Below are positions 12,427 to 21,252 of a stretch of DNA of 21,253 nt, in pieces. Location: NCBI GenBank assembly GCA_044227665.1, contig JBGAWK010000043.1, forward strand, positions 1 through 21,253, read 5' to 3'. A model generated the notes under the pieces. That model searched no databases. It was not told the DNA's origin and saw only the letters and a list, made by a program, of their open reading frames with translations. The position numbers were made by a program, and so were the translations under genes. Origin of the DNA: JBGAWK01 sp044227665. GTDB taxonomy: Bacteria > Bacteroidota > Bacteroidia > Chitinophagales > JADIYW01. Position 1 is the stretch's first letter; each line of letters begins with the position of its first letter.

Positions 12427-14940
12427 TTATTCTATCACTAACTTCTGTGAAGATATCATTGTACCATTGTCGCCATTGCTTACTTGAACTATATAAAGTC
12501 CTTTTTGCAACTTTGCGATATCCAGTTGTTCTGTACCATTTACATTCAATATTTTAGTGAAAACATTTTTTCCCGAGATTTCAAATAGTTGAACTGTGAT
12601 TGTCGTATTATCCATACCAGTATTGGAGATATAAAGAGTATTTCTGGCAGGATTAGGATATATGCTTACGCTAGGCTCTATTTGTAGTGCATGGATAGTA
12701 GTGGGATTGCTATTTTCCGGCATCAATCCAGTAGGATTGCCAAATACACTGCTAGACCAAGGAGATGTACTGCCATTGGCACATACAGTTTGTATTTGGA
12801 ATTCCCAAGTAGTACCTACGCCTGATGCAGCTACAGTTTTATAGGTATTTGTGGTGCCGGCTACACTTGTCCATGTGGTTGCTGTAGTTTTTTTCTTACG
12901 AATATTATAAGAAACGGCACCGGAAGCTACAGTCCAAGTAAGTTTGAAACTTGTGGCTGTAAGTTTTTGTATCGCCAGATTTGTAGGCGTAGGACAGGTG
13001 CAACCACCGCTAGTGAAATTGGCTGTAGCCGGTACACTAGGTACAGTACCGCAATAGGTAGTTACTCTCACATTGTAGGCAGTACATGTAGCCAGACCTG
13101 AAAGGCTAGCAGAAGTACCCGTACCATTAGATAGGGTAGTCCATGATGTTGCAGATGTAGTTTTGTATTCTATAAGATAGGAGGTAGCACCGCTTACTCC
13201 TGTAAATGATACGTTTGCTCCTGAATTGGTAATACTATTTACTGCTAAGTTTGATACCGTACCACAGCTAGATCCCGAGTATGCTGCTCCTACAAATACA
13301 GCATACCAAGCATTTGTCACAGATATTTCCTCCTGAGACCCTGCACCGTAAAGGTCTTTAGCAGCTTGTATCGTGTGGGTACGTGCATCTGCAAATTTTG
13401 TTCCTGATGTCATATAGACATCTTCAGCACGAAAAACTATCCGCTGAGCTTTGTTTATGCCTATGCCACTTACATTATAGGCATAGCCTTTGTCATTCGT
13501 GCCACTACCCCCATTGGAAAGGAGGTAAAACCAAAAGTTTACTACGCCGCTATTTGTATGTACCCCACCATAGTCATTGAATACATTAGGACTGGAGGTA
13601 CTTGCCCATTTTTGTCCTCTATATGTATCGGGTTGGGCTTCTTGATTAGGATTACTCATGCTGCGCAGACCCACATGCCCGGAACGTTTGTCTATATCTT
13701 CTCCTATAAGCCAAATACTTTTCTCAGGAGCTGCATAATTCTCTACGCAAGCCCCCCAAATGTCGGAGAGTGCTTCATTAAGAGCGCCTGATTCCGATGC
13801 ATAGGTGAGATTTGCGGTATAAGTACATACACCGTGACCTATCTCGTGGGCGCATACATCCAATGCTGTGAGAGCATCGAAGCTAGTACCACCATCACCA
13901 TATACCATTGTTTTGATACCAGCATCCCAATACGCATTTTCATAGTTAGAAGAGTAGTGTACTACACTTTTTATTTTAGTGTTATTACCATCAAAGCTGT
14001 TGCGTGAATGAATATTTTTCCAATAGTCATAAGTCATTTCTGCCCCCCAGTGAGCATCTAACGCAGCATTATCTTTAGTAGTATTGTTAAATTCTGCTGC
14101 TGTCCAATTATTATCGGCATCAGTAAATGTTACTGTAGTGCTTGTATTAGTACCTTTTTTGCAATTATACGTTTCTATGCCTCCACCTCTTGTGGCATCT
14201 TTTAGCTCATAGAGGCTGCCATTAAGTTTGGTTTCTATTATGCGTGTACCACTATATCGGGTATCCGCATTGGCATGCATGATAATAGGGTGCATATACA
14301 ATAATTTGCCAGAAATTGCATCTACATAGTAATAATGTGCTGCAAAAGGCTGTAGGCTATATACTGAAATTTTATAGGCTAGTTTGGCTTTTGTAGAATT
14401 ACCGTAGTAATCCTGTATGATGACTTTCTCTGCTACTGGGCTATATGTGGCATTGTCGTCACCTGTAATAGCTTTCAAAAGAGATTCTTCTTCTAGATCT
14501 TCATAGCGGAATTTTCTAGCACCACTTAGTGCTTTTGCTATATCTATAGCTTGTATCGAAGAGAGTTTGGCTTGCATATCCAAAGACGCTGTAGAAATAA
14601 AATCGCCATTCATAGAAGTAATCTTTCCATTTTGGGCGTGAACGATATAGTTGCCAAACTCTACCTTTATACCATCATAATATTGCTGATAACGCTGGTG
14701 TGTCATGCCCTTCTCGTCTTGACGGGCATAAAGCATCTGATACTGGTCATTAGCCAGCATGGGCAGTATGGATTTCATGGCACTTACCGCATCTGTAATA
14801 CTGTATTGCGCTGATTTCATTAATACATTTTTTGGCATTGAAGCCTCGTCTTGATCTACTATCACAGCATCTTCAATAGCTGTCACGCTAAGTGTGGATA
14901 ATAGTAAAATCATTAAGAAGAAGATTTTGAATGATTTCAT
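12427..14940 (-). CDS. Secreted M4 family (thermolysin-like) metalloprotease with FN3 domains and T9SS sorting domain
   Basis: From ATG 14940 the product is 837 residues; the open frame reaches 15030, but those 30 codons lie in the upstream transporter gene and precede a good signal peptide (residues 1-21, KIFFLMILLLSTLSVTA). An FTP/PepSY propeptide covers about 25-220. The zinc site is HEIGH at 365-369 with the third ligand Glu389 in GALNEALSD, exactly the thermolysin spacing. The transition-state histidine is His461 in GGVHTNSGVVN. Two fibronectin type III domains (about 562-644 and 650-735, both with Cys pairs) are followed by a T9SS type A domain (758-837: SIYPNPARNTLYIS, QLFEISGKNVF, LQKGLYIVQV). 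It is a zinc endopeptidase made as a zymogen, exported by Sec and T9SS, probably for protein degradation outside the cell. A TAnnTTTG box precedes it, so it may be transcribed alone or with the transporter. Confidence 0.95.
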   Translation of the reverse strand: MKSFKIFFLMILLLSTLSVTAIEDAVIVDQDEASMPKNVLMKSAQYSITDAVSAMKSILPMLANDQYQMLYARQDEKGMTHQRYQQYYDGIKVEFGNYIVHAQNGKITSMNGDFISTASLDMQAKLSSIQAIDIAKALSGARKFRYEDLEEESLLKAITGDDNATYSPVAEKVIIQDYYGNSTKAKLAYKISVYSLQPFAAHYYYVDAISGKLLYMHPIIMHANADTRYSGTRIIETKLNGSLYELKDATRGGGIETYNCKKGTNTSTTVTFTDADNNWTAAEFNNTTKDNAALDAHWGAEMTYDYWKNIHSRNSFDGNNTKIKSVVHYSSNYENAYWDAGIKTMVYGDGGTSFDALTALDVCAHEIGHGVCTYTANLTYASESGALNEALSDIWGACVENYAAPEKSIWLIGEDIDKRSGHVGLRSMSNPNQEAQPDTYRGQKWASTSSPNVFNDYGGVHTNSGVVNFWFYLLSNGGSGTNDKGYAYNVSGIGINKAQRIVFRAEDVYMTSGTKFADARTHTIQAAKDLYGAGSQEEISVTNAWYAVFVGAAYSGSSCGTVSNLAVNSITNSGANVSFTGVSGATSYLIEYKTTSATSWTTLSNGTGTSASLSGLATCTAYNVRVTTYCGTVPSVPATANFTSGGCTCPTPTNLAIQKLTATSFKLTWTVASGAVSYNIRKKKTTATTWTSVAGTTNTYKTVAASGVGTTWEFQIQTVCANGSTSPWSSSVFGNPTGLMPENSNPTTIHALQIEPSVSIYPNPARNTLYISNTGMDNTTITVQLFEISGKNVFTKILNVNGTEQLDIAKLQKGLYIVQVSNGDNGTMISSQKLVIE

Positions 14941-14957
14941 TGATTGTAATTTATTAA

Positions 14958-14965
14958 CAAAAATA
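14958..14965 (-). promoter_or_regulatory. -7 element for the M4 protease gene
   Basis: On the minus strand TATTTTTG fits TAnnTTTG, 17 bases before the ATG at 14940. It lies in the 32-base gap after the transporter stop. No -33 TTG is visible at the expected distance, which would be inside the transporter gene. Confidence 0.35.
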
Positions 14966-14972
14966 TATAAAA

Positions 14973-16319
14973 TTATCTGTCGGGATATCTTTTTATCAAA
15001 GCCCATCCCAATAATGTGCATATCAAGCATGTGATAACGATGGCTACTACACCTTTAGGATTGTCTTTGGATTTTCCCATTATGAGCAATGAAGGAAAAA
15101 GAAGCTGTGCAATAGATATTCCCATTTTCATCATAAATGACTTCATGCCGAAAAAAGCAGCATTCTTATGAATCCCCGTTACTTTACCATCTTCATTGGC
15201 AATTTCTCCAATAAGAGCCATAGGTACTACCCCGAATATCGCAAGAGGGAAAGCATTGATAAGCACGAAAAGAATGATATTTACAGCCAAAGGTATTTTT
15301 ATATATCTAAGTAGTAATATATATATAAATGTAAGGGCAAAGAGCTTAAAGCCTAGACTTATCACGGCTTTACTGCCAAGGTTAGCACTTAGTCTGCCCA
15401 GAAAACTATAGGTCAGAAATGATGCGACCCCCGTCAATAATATCATAAGAGTAGCATATTCCTTGCTGTATCCGAATAATAGCGTAATAAAATAGGGGAT
15501 GCCCATCATGAACATTGTGCTTACAATCCAATTTATTAATTCTACAGGGGCATAAAGTCTAAATTTTTTATTGGAAAATACTTGTGCTATCATCATCCGA
15601 AGATTAATGACATGGGCGGGATGCTTGTAGCAATATCTATGTTCATCTATAAATATGATGGGTAGAAGCATCAAACCTAATCCGAGCAGAGAAAATCCAC
15701 AAATGATAACACGAAAGGCTATATGTGGAGCGAAATATTTCTCTACTAATGGGAGTAGCCCAAAAATGGAATTGCCTATTCCATAACCTACTGCAAAGCC
15801 TACGGAAATCATCATGACTATTTGCATACGCTCTTTGTCGCTATGACTTATCTCGTTGATTAAAGCATTGAATGGTGTGACATATAATGTCATAAATAGA
15901 TACAGCAATAATATAGTAAAAAATAGCCATACACTATTCCAAGCACTAATGTCCTCTACCGGTGGGGTGAAGACAAGAATGCCTAACAGGGCAAAGGGAA
16001 TACAGGCTATAGCCAAAAATGTTCTGCGTCGTCCAAATGAGAAGGTAGCATTCTCTGACCAATTGGCAACAATAGGCTCTAAGAAACTTCCTATAAAATA
16101 GGTGGAGGAGGCTATAATTCCTACGGTAGTAAAGATATAGCCCACACTATTATCATCTATGAAAGATTTAAAGATACTTCCAGTAGTTTCGGGTGGAATA
16201 TAAAAATATATGATCAACTGAGCTACTCCGTAGGAACTCAGAGCCCATCCAGTCTGCCCTAATGCAAACATAATTTTTTTCCATAGAGGCAAATCTTCGG
16301 GTGTCGTATGTGTAGCCAT
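14973..16319 (-). CDS. MFS transporter, GPH/MFS_2-like cation symporter
   Basis: This 448-residue, very hydrophobic protein has about twelve predicted membrane helices. The loop after helix 2/3 reads EPIVANWSENATFSFGRRRTFL, the variant of the D-x-x-S-D-x-x-x-x-x-x-GRRR signature of glycoside-pentoside-hexuronide and SLC45-like symporters. VTPFNALINEISHSDKERMQ near residue 150 is also typical of this group. The acidic residue after PIVANWSE is kept as Glu. These transporters move sugars or glycosides with H+ or Na+ across the inner membrane; the substrate here cannot be read from sequence. It starts 10 bases after the YkgJ gene stop and is followed 32 bases later by the protease, so it belongs to the same minus-strand series. 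The ATG start fits an N-terminal cytoplasmic tail of about 15 residues. Confidence 0.85.
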   Translation of the reverse strand: MATHTTPEDLPLWKKIMFALGQTGWALSSYGVAQLIIYFYIPPETTGSIFKSFIDDNSVGYIFTTVGIIASSTYFIGSFLEPIVANWSENATFSFGRRRTFLAIACIPFALLGILVFTPPVEDISAWNSVWLFFTILLLYLFMTLYVTPFNALINEISHSDKERMQIVMMISVGFAVGYGIGNSIFGLLPLVEKYFAPHIAFRVIICGFSLLGLGLMLLPIIFIDEHRYCYKHPAHVINLRMMIAQVFSNKKFRLYAPVELINWIVSTMFMMGIPYFITLLFGYSKEYATLMILLTGVASFLTYSFLGRLSANLGSKAVISLGFKLFALTFIYILLLRYIKIPLAVNIILFVLINAFPLAIFGVVPMALIGEIANEDGKVTGIHKNAAFFGMKSFMMKMGISIAQLLFPSLLIMGKSKDNPKGVVAIVITCLICTLLGWALIKRYPDR

Positions 16320-16329
16320 AAACTTGGAG

Positions 16330-16827
16330 TTAAAGGTGATATGTTTTTAAACGTTCTATGATATCATATACAGCAGGACAGATGGCATAGTTTTTTATGG
16401 TGAGATCTAATATTTGATACATTTTCCTGCGATTGGTATGAGGGTATTCCCTACATGCTGCTGGTCGGGAGTCATACACCTCACAAGTATTGTCACTATT
16501 TAAAAATGGGCAAGGCATAGCCTTGAAGATATAGTCATTGTCCTCATCTATACGGACATATTGCGCAAAGAAATCGCTCTCTTTCATTCTTAACCTTGTT
16601 GCTAATCTCTTGATATCGGTAAGGAGAAGAAGGGGACCTGTAGTTCGGCAACAATTGCCACAGCTGAGGCAATCTGTATAGGAAAACACATCTTCGTGCA
16701 AGGTGTGAAATAGCTCATCTACATCATGTGGGGGGAGTTGTCGCAATCTCGTCAAGAGTTTATTATTTTCTTTACTTTTTCCAGCAGCATATTGTGGTAA
16801 CTGGCGTATAAATCTATCATCTATCAT
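16330..16827 (-). CDS. YkgJ family cysteine cluster protein
   Basis: This 165-residue soluble protein carries the CxxCxxCC cluster as SCGNCCRTTGPLLL (preceded by DCL, so C-x-x-C-x-x-C-C). Further cysteines lie in MPCPFLNSDNTCEVYDSRPAACREYP and YAICPAVY. This is the pattern of the YkgJ/CxxCxxCC (zinc- or iron-sulfur-binding) family; the molecular function is unknown. A GTG at 16839 would extend it by four codons and overlap the preceding gene by eight bases. I prefer ATG 16827, four bases after that gene's stop; the two choices are hard to separate. It is sandwiched between the YciH/SUI1 gene and the transporter with almost no gaps, indicating one transcript. Confidence 0.88.
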   Translation of the reverse strand: MIDDRFIRQLPQYAAGKSKENNKLLTRLRQLPPHDVDELFHTLHEDVFSYTDCLSCGNCCRTTGPLLLLTDIKRLATRLRMKESDFFAQYVRIDEDNDYIFKAMPCPFLNSDNTCEVYDSRPAACREYPHTNRRKMYQILDLTIKNYAICPAVYDIIERLKTYHL

Positions 16828-16831
16828 CGTG

Positions 16832-17182
16832 CTATCCACCCTTGAACTTTACTTTGTAATTCTCTTTTTCTAAAATATCTTTAATTTTTTGTTTCCATTC
16901 ACCCTGAATAAGGATAAGCCCATCCTTGATACTGCCACCTACACCGCATTTGGTTTTTATCAGTTTAGCTAAATTAGTGAAGTCCTCATCATGCCCTATA
17001 AATCCTTCTACTACGGTTACGGCCTTGCCCTTGCGTTGCTTATTGTCAATATATACATATAGTTGCTGCATTTTTGGTGCAGGTATTGCAAGGTCTTCTT
17101 CCTCGTCATAGGCGTATTCATAATCCTTGCTCGTAGAAAATACTACCCCCAGCCTTTCTTTTCTATGCCTATCCTTACTCAT
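16832..17182 (-). CDS. yciH: SUI1/YciH family translation factor
   Basis: The 116-residue protein has a charged N-terminus (MSKDRHRKERLGVVFSTS) and a SUI1 fold from about residue 38 to 112. Marks of the family are KGKAVTVVEGFIG, the acidic loop HDEDFTNLAKLIKTKCGVGGSIKDG and ILIQGEWKQKIKDIL. SUI1/eIF1 controls start-codon selection in eukaryotes. The bacterial YciH homologue binds the 30S subunit and can reject non-canonical initiation complexes, but its physiological role is poorly settled. It heads the minus-strand series yciH - ykgJ - transporter - protease and diverges from rnr. Confidence 0.92.
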   Translation of the reverse strand: MSKDRHRKERLGVVFSTSKDYEYAYDEEEDLAIPAPKMQQLYVYIDNKQRKGKAVTVVEGFIGHDEDFTNLAKLIKTKCGVGGSIKDGLILIQGEWKQKIKDILEKENYKVKFKGG

Positions 17183-17297
17183 AAAGTCGTATGTTTACAA
17201 AACAAATATCAGCAATTCATATTAAAGTTGAGTATGGTATCTGTAATTTACAATAAAAGATGATATAGTGTCCTTGGGAAGACGGTTCTATATATTG

Positions 17298-17323
17298 TTT
17301 TATTAATAATTATTTTATTAATA
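17298..17323. repeat. Short direct repeat upstream of rnr
   Basis: The 11-mer TTTTATTAATA occurs at 17298-17308 and again at 17313-17323, 15 bases apart, with the second copy ending in the A of the rnr start codon. No clear TAnnTTTG box was found in the 140-base gap between yciH and rnr. In such AT-rich sequence this may be chance. Confidence 0.3.
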
Positions 17324-19464
17324 TGAGAAATAAAAAAAAGAGAAATGCGGCATCGCCGCAGCCTAAAGATATAAATTCCGTTTTGCAGCTATTCTTTGCA
17401 CAGCATCCTGACAAAGACTATTCAGAGCAAAATATTTTGCGAAAATTCTCACAATACGGATCTCGTAATGAGATACTTAGAGCCTTATTTGTAATGGTAA
17501 AAAGAGGCGTTATCTCACATGATGACGGCATGTTTTCGTTTGCAGGAGCTTTGGAAATAAAAGGAGACTCGATAACAGGTATTATAGAAATAACTCAAAA
17601 TGGTGCCGGATATTTACTTACAGATGAAAATAGCAAGGATATTTACATTCCATCAAGATTTACAAATCGTGCCCTCGATGGCGATACCGTTACAGTAGTT
17701 CGCAGCTCACAGAAAAGTAAGCGTCCAGAAGGTATCGTTTCTGCCATAGTACAACGTGCCAAGACCCAATTTGTAGGCAATGTCCATAAAAACGGTCGTC
17801 ATGTATTTGTAGTGCCGGACAGCAGAAAGATACATGTGGATTTTTATATAGAAAACTATGATAAAAAGGTCGCTCATGATGATAAGGTCATCATAGAATT
17901 AGTGCGATGGACTAAAGACGACAAGAATCCTATAGCTCGTATAGTAGAATACCTTGGCAGTCGAGGCAATAATGATACAGAAATGAAGTCTATACTTTTG
18001 GAAAAAGGATTTCATACTCGCTTCAGCGAAGCTGCCTTACAGGCTGCTGATAGCATCTCCACTATAATTACAGATGAAGAAATATTATCACGCAGGGACT
18101 GTAGAGACCTCCTCACTTTTACTATTGACCCTGTAGATGCCAAGGACTTTGACGATGCTTTATCCTTTAGAATATTGGGGGATAATATTTTTGAAATAGG
18201 CGTACATATTGCGGATGTATCTCATTATGTGCAAGAAGGGAGTATCTTGGACAAAGAAGCCTATAAGCGTGCAACATCAGTATATTTGGTAGATAGGGTG
18301 ATGCCTATGTTTCCTGAAATACTTTCCAATATGATATGCTCCTTGCGCCCACAGGAAGAGAAGCTATGCTTTGCAGTCATTTTTACCATAGACCTAAAAG
18401 GTAAGGTACACGATGTATGGTATGGACGCACTGTAATCTATTCAGACAGGAGATTTACCTATGAAGATGCACAACAGTATTTGGATGGCATCCATCAGGA
18501 CGACAGCTATAGCTTGCCCTTGCATACGCTTAATACCATAGCTACCGCCTTGCGCAAGAAAAGATTTTCGGAAGGATCTATAAATTTTGAAAGTCCAGAG
18601 GTAAAATTCTCTCTTGATAAAAACGGCAAACCTATAGGCGCATACGTAAAAGAGCGCAAGGACGCTCACATGCTTATAGAAGATTTTATGCTGCTAGCCA
18701 ATAAATATGTGGCACTATATATCGGTAAACAACAGAATGCCAATGGTAAGAATGTATGTGTATATCGCATCCACGACGAACCCGATATGGAAAGACTTAT
18801 AGACTTTGCGCACTTTGCGCATGAGTTTGGCTATAGGATGCTTTTGGATACGCCACGGCATATTGCTATGAGCCTAAACAGGCTGATGCAGGAAATAGAG
18901 GGAAAGCCCGAGGCACATGTATTACAGCAGTTAGGCATACGCTGTATGTCGAAGGCGGCATATAGTACTCAGAATATTGGTCACTATGGCTTAGGATTTG
19001 AATACTACAGCCACTTTACCTCTCCTATACGCCGCTATCCAGATGTATTGCTGCACAGACTATTACAAAAGACATTGGACAAACATCCTGAAACAAATAT
19101 AGAATTGTATGAGATGCAGTGTAAGCACTGCTCTGAGCGAGAACGTGCAGCCATGGAAGCCGAACGAGAGAGCGTGAAATATAAAATGGCAGAATTTATG
19201 ACAGATAGGATAGGCGAGCAATACGATGGAATCGTTAGCGGTGTAAAACAGTGGGGCATATATGTAGAGATACCTGCAATAAACTGTGAAGGGCTCATTA
19301 GGCAAGAGCGACTTAGAGATGATTCCTATGTTTATGAAGAAAAAAAACATAGATTCCGTGGACTTGTTACCGATAAATCCTACCGCCTTGGTGATATTGT
19401 AACGATAAAAGTATTGGCAGTAGATATGGAAAAAAAACAGATAGACTTCGAGATGGTAGTCTGA
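17323..19464 (+). CDS. rnr: Ribonuclease R
   Basis: RNase R is a 3'-to-5' processive exoribonuclease that degrades structured RNA. The 713 residues match the Bacteroidota form, somewhat shorter than E. coli RNase R. Order of domains: basic N-terminal tail and winged-helix region (about 15-80); cold-shock OB folds (about 85-230, with GAGYLLTDENSKDIYIP and FVGNVHKNGRHVFVVPD); RNB catalytic domain (about 255-595). The acidic catalytic cluster is DPVDAKDFDDALS starting at Asp269, and the RPQEEKLCFAVIFTI and SHFTSPIRRYPDVLLHR motifs are present. A C-terminal S1 domain runs from about 630 (YDGIVSGVKQWGIYVEI to VLAVDMEKKQIDFEM). The ATG at 17323 gives a lysine-rich MRNKKKRNAASP start. It is monocistronic by orientation, with divergent yciH and its own promoter region. 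Confidence 0.97.
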   Translation: MRNKKKRNAASPQPKDINSVLQLFFAQHPDKDYSEQNILRKFSQYGSRNEILRALFVMVKRGVISHDDGMFSFAGALEIKGDSITGIIEITQNGAGYLLTDENSKDIYIPSRFTNRALDGDTVTVVRSSQKSKRPEGIVSAIVQRAKTQFVGNVHKNGRHVFVVPDSRKIHVDFYIENYDKKVAHDDKVIIELVRWTKDDKNPIARIVEYLGSRGNNDTEMKSILLEKGFHTRFSEAALQAADSISTIITDEEILSRRDCRDLLTFTIDPVDAKDFDDALSFRILGDNIFEIGVHIADVSHYVQEGSILDKEAYKRATSVYLVDRVMPMFPEILSNMICSLRPQEEKLCFAVIFTIDLKGKVHDVWYGRTVIYSDRRFTYEDAQQYLDGIHQDDSYSLPLHTLNTIATALRKKRFSEGSINFESPEVKFSLDKNGKPIGAYVKERKDAHMLIEDFMLLANKYVALYIGKQQNANGKNVCVYRIHDEPDMERLIDFAHFAHEFGYRMLLDTPRHIAMSLNRLMQEIEGKPEAHVLQQLGIRCMSKAAYSTQNIGHYGLGFEYYSHFTSPIRRYPDVLLHRLLQKTLDKHPETNIELYEMQCKHCSERERAAMEAERESVKYKMAEFMTDRIGEQYDGIVSGVKQWGIYVEIPAINCEGLIRQERLRDDSYVYEEKKHRFRGLVTDKSYRLGDIVTIKVLAVDMEKKQIDFEMVV

Positions 19465-19621
19465 AAATTATTCCAAAATAGAGTATGTGCGTGATTGTAA
19501 GAAGACGGAATAATATAAAATATTCCACATAACTAGAGAATTCCGTAAAATATATTTCTCAAAAAATTAAACGCATCATTAATGATAATTTGGGGACATT
19601 GCAGTAATATTGAAGCGATTT

Positions 19622-20467
19622 ATGAAGACCTATGCTGTAGATTTTGCCGCACCCAAAGAACGCTTATCGTATTGTGCTACCAGGCATCCGGTAATTTTGG
19701 TAAGCGGCATGGGATTTCAGGATTTGAATAACATCATCAACTATTGGAATGTCATTCCTGATTATTTGAAAGGATTGGGATGTGAAGTATATAGTGCCAA
19801 TCAGGATGCTTTTAACAGTCATGGAGAAAATGCTTTAAAACTCAAATATAGAATTCTGGACATCCTTGAGCGTCATCCTCATGAAAAAGTGAATATAATT
19901 GCACATTCCAAGGGGGGTATAGAATCGCGATATATGATTTCCAAGTTGGGTATGCATGACAGAGTGGCGAGCCTTACTACATTGGGCTCTCCCCATCATG
20001 GCAGTGGCATCGCAGATATTATTATGGGTGCTATACCTATAGGCAAATTTGCTGTAGCTAGACTTGTAAATATCTATGGACGAATCATGGGAGATATGCG
20101 CCCCGACAGCTATAGGGCAGCCCGACAGGTTACTACGGAAGCTATGGAACGCTTCAATGATGAAGTGCCTGATCATAGTGATGTATATTACCAGAGCTAT
20201 GCTTCCCATATCAATAGGAGTTACCCTAGTATGCTTTGGAAGGCGTTGGCAAGAATATTATATACGGTACAAGGCAGTAACGATGGACTCGTTACCATAG
20301 AGTCTGCCAAGTGGGGTGACTATCAGGGACTAATAGCTACAGATAAGCATCCCAGCACCACCCATGCCGATATGGTAGGTCTTGTACGTTTCTACGGGCT
20401 TACAGACTTTCATGCCGAGCATTTTATAGCGCATGTCGTACATGGACTGAAAGAGCGTGGTTATTAG
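19622..20467 (+). CDS. Triacylglycerol lipase-like alpha/beta hydrolase
   Basis: From ATG 19622 the product is 281 residues; a TTG at 19610 would add four codons. The N-terminus HPVILVSGMGF (22-32) is the lipase oxyanion-hole strand. The nucleophile elbow is AHSKG (Ser96), the acid is Asp221 in GSNDGLVTIESAKWG, and the base is His248 in STTHADMVG. VASLTTLGSPHHGSGIAD (115-132) is a hallmark of family I bacterial lipases. These enzymes hydrolyse acylglycerols or other carboxyl esters. No signal peptide or T9SS tag is present, unlike the secreted members, so a cytoplasmic role such as storage-lipid or membrane-lipid turnover is inferred. The Ala in place of the first Gly of GxSxG is seen in other lipases. 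It is convergent with the next gene and shares four bases with it. Confidence 0.88.
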   Translation: MKTYAVDFAAPKERLSYCATRHPVILVSGMGFQDLNNIINYWNVIPDYLKGLGCEVYSANQDAFNSHGENALKLKYRILDILERHPHEKVNIIAHSKGGIESRYMISKLGMHDRVASLTTLGSPHHGSGIADIIMGAIPIGKFAVARLVNIYGRIMGDMRPDSYRAARQVTTEAMERFNDEVPDHSDVYYQSYASHINRSYPSMLWKALARILYTVQGSNDGLVTIESAKWGDYQGLIATDKHPSTTHADMVGLVRFYGLTDFHAEHFIAHVVHGLKERGY

Positions 20468-21252
20468 TCGTTGAGCAAGCAAAAAGTTTTTACATCGTTG
20501 GTAAACTTGGCAGCTTCTTCACCCTGCGGGGAGTGTCCCGATTGTGTATATTGTTTATATAGCTTTTTATCACTTGGGGTACTGATGCTATCTATAAAAG
20601 TTTTGGCGATAGGTATAGGCGGAATGATGCCATCATGTACACCCCATATCAAAAGTGTGGGAACAGTAATTATCGGAAGCTTGGGTGTCAAGTCCATATA
20701 GTTGAATATACTTTTTCCTTCAAGTGTGATATGAGTACTGGTGTATAGAAAATTATTGGTAATACCCAAAAGCTCATAATTTGGAGCATTGGGATCTATA
20801 GCTTCTATGGTGCCTTCTTTATATACGGCACCACCAGCTTTGCCTACATATTTCATGTGCTCATGATAATTATCGGCAGTAACATAGGGATTTTTGTCAT
20901 AAAATGCTAAGACTTTTTTCCAGAAATCCTTTTGCGTATTTGTAGCAATATTTGCTTGTGCAGTATTGATTACAAAAGTTCGTGCATTGGCAAGACCATC
21001 TTTGATGTTATAAGCAGGGCATACCGAAATATAGCCATTTATCTTTTTCTGATGTTCGGCGTTAGCGACATAATAGGTAGAAAGTCCGCCACCCCAGCTT
21101 TGCCCCATGATAAATAGTGCTTTAGGGTGATATTTGTAGTGAACATAATCCACAATAGCATCTAGGTCATCGTCAAGATTTTCGACGGTGAGACCATCGG
21201 CGTTGCCTTGTGCTACGCCTGAACCTCTTTGGTCGTAATATACAATTTTGAA
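20464..21252 (-). CDS. Alpha/beta hydrolase, possibly prolyl aminopeptidase-like (5' partial)
   Basis: The frame stays open to the window end, so the N-terminus is missing; 262 residues are visible. The fragment begins FKIVYYDQRGSGVAQ, the strand and turn of the alpha/beta hydrolase fold that in proline iminopeptidases reads DQRG-x-G-x-S. The nucleophile is Ser52 in MGQSWGGG. A long helical cap follows (about 60-190). The acid is the Asp of LLIWGVHDGIIPP and the base is the His of QSGHSPQGEE near the C-terminus. The DQRGSG and GQSWGG pair is typical of S33 peptidases (prolyl aminopeptidase family), but many esterases share it, so substrate is uncertain. A GTG at 21153 is only an internal codon, not the start. 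Its TAA overlaps the lipase TAG. Confidence 0.85.
   Translation of the reverse strand, partial: FKIVYYDQRGSGVAQGNADGLTVENLDDDLDAIVDYVHYKYHPKALFIMGQSWGGGLSTYYVANAEHQKKINGYISVCPAYNIKDGLANARTFVINTAQANIATNTQKDFWKKVLAFYDKNPYVTADNYHEHMKYVGKAGGAVYKEGTIEAIDPNAPNYELLGITNNFLYTSTHITLEGKSIFNYMDLTPKLPIITVPTLLIWGVHDGIIPPIPIAKTFIDSISTPSDKKLYKQYTQSGHSPQGEEAAKFTNDVKTFCLLND

Noticed and set aside
13383..13791. Plus-strand open frames inside the protease gene
   Set aside because: They are shadows of the M4 catalytic domain coding sequence, whose zinc motif is intact on the other strand.
14941..15030. Open frame extending the M4 protease by 30 residues
   Set aside because: It overlaps the end of the transporter gene and would place 30 residues before a good Sec signal peptide.
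12065..17182. A new defence or secretion system made of the YciH, YkgJ, transporter and protease genes
   Set aside because: All four belong to known families with no shared effector or sensor logic, and no toxin, nuclease or signalling domain is present.
19465..19621. Possible small RNA or tRNA gene between rnr and the lipase
   Set aside because: Only short imperfect inverted repeats (ACGGAAT / ATTCCGT, GGAATA / TATTCC) are visible; no cloverleaf or clear promoter-terminator pair was found.
19835..20209. Minus-strand 124-codon open frame within the lipase gene
   Set aside because: It is antisense to the catalytic Ser and oxyanion regions of the lipase and has no family resemblance.
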